Below are positions 6,713-7,293 of a DNA stretch of 7,293 bases, piece after piece. The position numbers and the translations under genes were made by a program. The number at the start of each line of letters is the position of its first letter. Position 1 is the first letter of the stretch. The stretch is from Holosporales bacterium (GTDB taxonomy: Bacteria; Pseudomonadota; Alphaproteobacteria; RUG11792). The stretch is taken from assembly GCA_031262205.1 (NCBI GenBank), contig JAISID010000049.1, positions 1 to 7,293 of the forward strand. The letters run 5' to 3'. The notes below the pieces were generated by a model. The model was not told the origin of the DNA and did not search any database. It saw nothing but the letters and a program-made list of their open reading frames with translations.

Positions 6713-6858
6713 GTCCGAAGAGTCTTATTTAAATAAAATCGATAGTTTGGGGTTAGTTTGAGAACAATTCCACGACGCGCTGTAAACGGAGACATACAGA
6801 GGTCTAAGTCAGGGGGTAATGGAAGCAGACTGATAGATAGTTAGTATTGCAAAGCGAA

Positions 6859-7026
6859 CGAACCGAGGACGAATCTAAGAGACTCGCATATCAGCGGAGG
6901 AGATTCCCTCTTGGGAAAAGTAGTCCTCAAAAGCCCCCTGAAATATCAGACAAACCGAGGGCGACATCTGAAAGACTTACGTATTAACGGAGGAGGTTTC
7001 TTCTGAGGGAAGCGGCGTCAAAAACC
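6859..7026. repeat. Two diverged tandem copies of a ~76-nt repeat with a hairpin
   Basis: Copy 1 runs from about 6859 to 6935 and copy 2 from about 6951 to 7026, with a 92-93 nt offset. Over 6859-6911 I count 41 identical positions of 53, one single-base indel, and 12 substitutions, all of them transitions. The shared core includes ACCGAGG, AGACT and CGGAGGAG. Each copy can form a small hairpin: TTCCC-TCTT-GGGAA at 6904-6917, and the equivalent at 6997-7011, where two C-to-T changes leave G-U pairs on the + strand. No reading frame stays open through both copies. The function and family are unknown. It could be a decayed coding repeat, a structured RNA or a non-coding repeat family. Confidence 0.6.
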
Positions 7027-7050
7027 AGGGAAACATCCTTTGTAAAACCA

Positions 7051-7199
7051 GACCAAAAATGAGGAGAAACCCCAGGGGGAATTTGGCAAAAAACTCGGCG
7101 GGGAAATTTGATGAAAAACCTAGCGAAAATTGGGGAAACTTTGATAAGAAATTTAGTGAAAAATAAAATTTAAGAATTAACGAAAAATTAACGAATTGT
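7051..7199. repeat. Loose purine-rich array of 25-34-nt units
   Basis: Units at about 7051-7084, 7085-7109, 7110-7142, 7143-7171 and 7172-7199 share a loose pattern: GA-start, run of A, a short mixed part, then G-rich or A-rich sequence ending in AATTT or ACTTT. Similarity is clear only between some neighbours. The + strand is about two-thirds purine by hand count over 7021-7200. A short frame at 7059-7166 (ATG to TAA, 35 codons) has a faint internal repeat (FDEKPSE and FDKKFSE) but no ribosome binding site, so I do not call it a gene. Confidence 0.4.
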
Positions 7200-7222
7200 A
7201 TATTACAATAACCATCCCAAAC

Positions 7223-7239
7223 CCCCGCCCTCCTCGGGG
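7223..7239. other. GC-rich hairpin in a pyrimidine-rich segment
   Basis: CCCCG (7223-7227) and CGGGG (7235-7239) can pair around a 7-nt loop. The surrounding 7211-7262 is rich in C and T on the + strand, in contrast to the purine-rich tract just before it. No T-run follows on either strand, so it is not a standard terminator. CTATGC-AA-GCATAG at 7263-7276 is a further inverted repeat with a 2-nt centre. No gene is visible from 7200 to the window end. Confidence 0.35.
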
Positions 7240-7293
7240 CTTGCTTCCCTTAACTACTTAACCTATGCAAGCATAGCTTTAGCATATCATAAA

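Larger units (their letters stand above)
6621..6858. other. Gene-free region upstream of rpmH
   Basis: Apart from the candidate promoter and palindromes listed separately, I see no gene here. One minus-strand open frame of 69 codons (6586-6795) runs into rpmH in another frame. It resembles no family I recognise and is not called. The region is AT-rich up to about 6780 and becomes more purine-rich on the + strand after that. Confidence 0.5.

Noticed and set aside
6586..6795. Minus-strand open frame of 69 codons upstream of and overlapping rpmH
   Set aside because: It overlaps the first 35 nt of the certain rpmH gene in another frame, leaves no room for the rpmH promoter region, has no recognisable domain and no clear ribosome binding site.
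6859..7026. CRISPR array
   Set aside because: Only two diverged copies of a ~76-nt unit without separate unique spacers of regular length, and no cas gene nearby.
6880..7030. RNase P RNA gene (rnpB), prompted by GAGGA-like motifs near rnpA
   Set aside because: The conserved GAGGAAAGUCC block and its partner regions are not present.
7059..7166. Plus-strand 35-codon frame in the purine-rich tract
   Set aside because: No ribosome binding site, low-complexity composition, and the open state is expected in purine-rich DNA. Kept only as part of a finding.

Overview
This window looks like an ordinary housekeeping stretch from an AT-rich alphaproteobacterium. The proteins resemble the reduced, often host-associated lineages (Rickettsiales, Holosporales or uncultured relatives). 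That placement is inferred from base composition, gene order and the look of the proteins; no database was searched.

Left part, + strand (1-3150): a strong-looking extended -10 promoter is followed by three F1 ATP synthase genes, atpH (delta), atpA (alpha) and atpG (gamma). atpH and atpA overlap by 4 nt. The cluster stops after atpG: the usual next genes atpD (beta) and atpC (epsilon) are absent, so these subunits must be encoded elsewhere if the enzyme is complete. A 204-nt gap (3151-3354) separates atpG from the convergent der. It holds a GC-richer core of about 90 nt and no convincing gene.

Middle and right part, - strand (6620 down to 3355): rpmH (ribosomal protein L34), rnpA (RNase P protein), a BamB-like lipoprotein with a PQQ-type beta-propeller, and der (two-domain ribosome-assembly GTPase). 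rpmH-rnpA and bamB-der are both widely conserved pairs. Here they lie 121 nt apart with no yidC or yidD between them. der starts with TTG inside the end of bamB (8-nt overlap). The products serve translation and ribosome assembly (L34, RnpA, Der) and envelope assembly (BamB).

Right end (6621-7293): 673 nt with no gene I can support. It holds a possible rpmH promoter, a perfect 16-bp palindrome, and two diverged copies of a roughly 76-nt repeat with a small hairpin kept in each. After these come a purine-rich stretch of loose 25-34-nt units and a sudden switch to pyrimidine-rich sequence near 7200. This is the least explained part of the window. I found no CRISPR array, transposase, tRNA, rRNA, phage gene or defence system. 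The case for an undescribed system is weak and rests only on this repeat tract.
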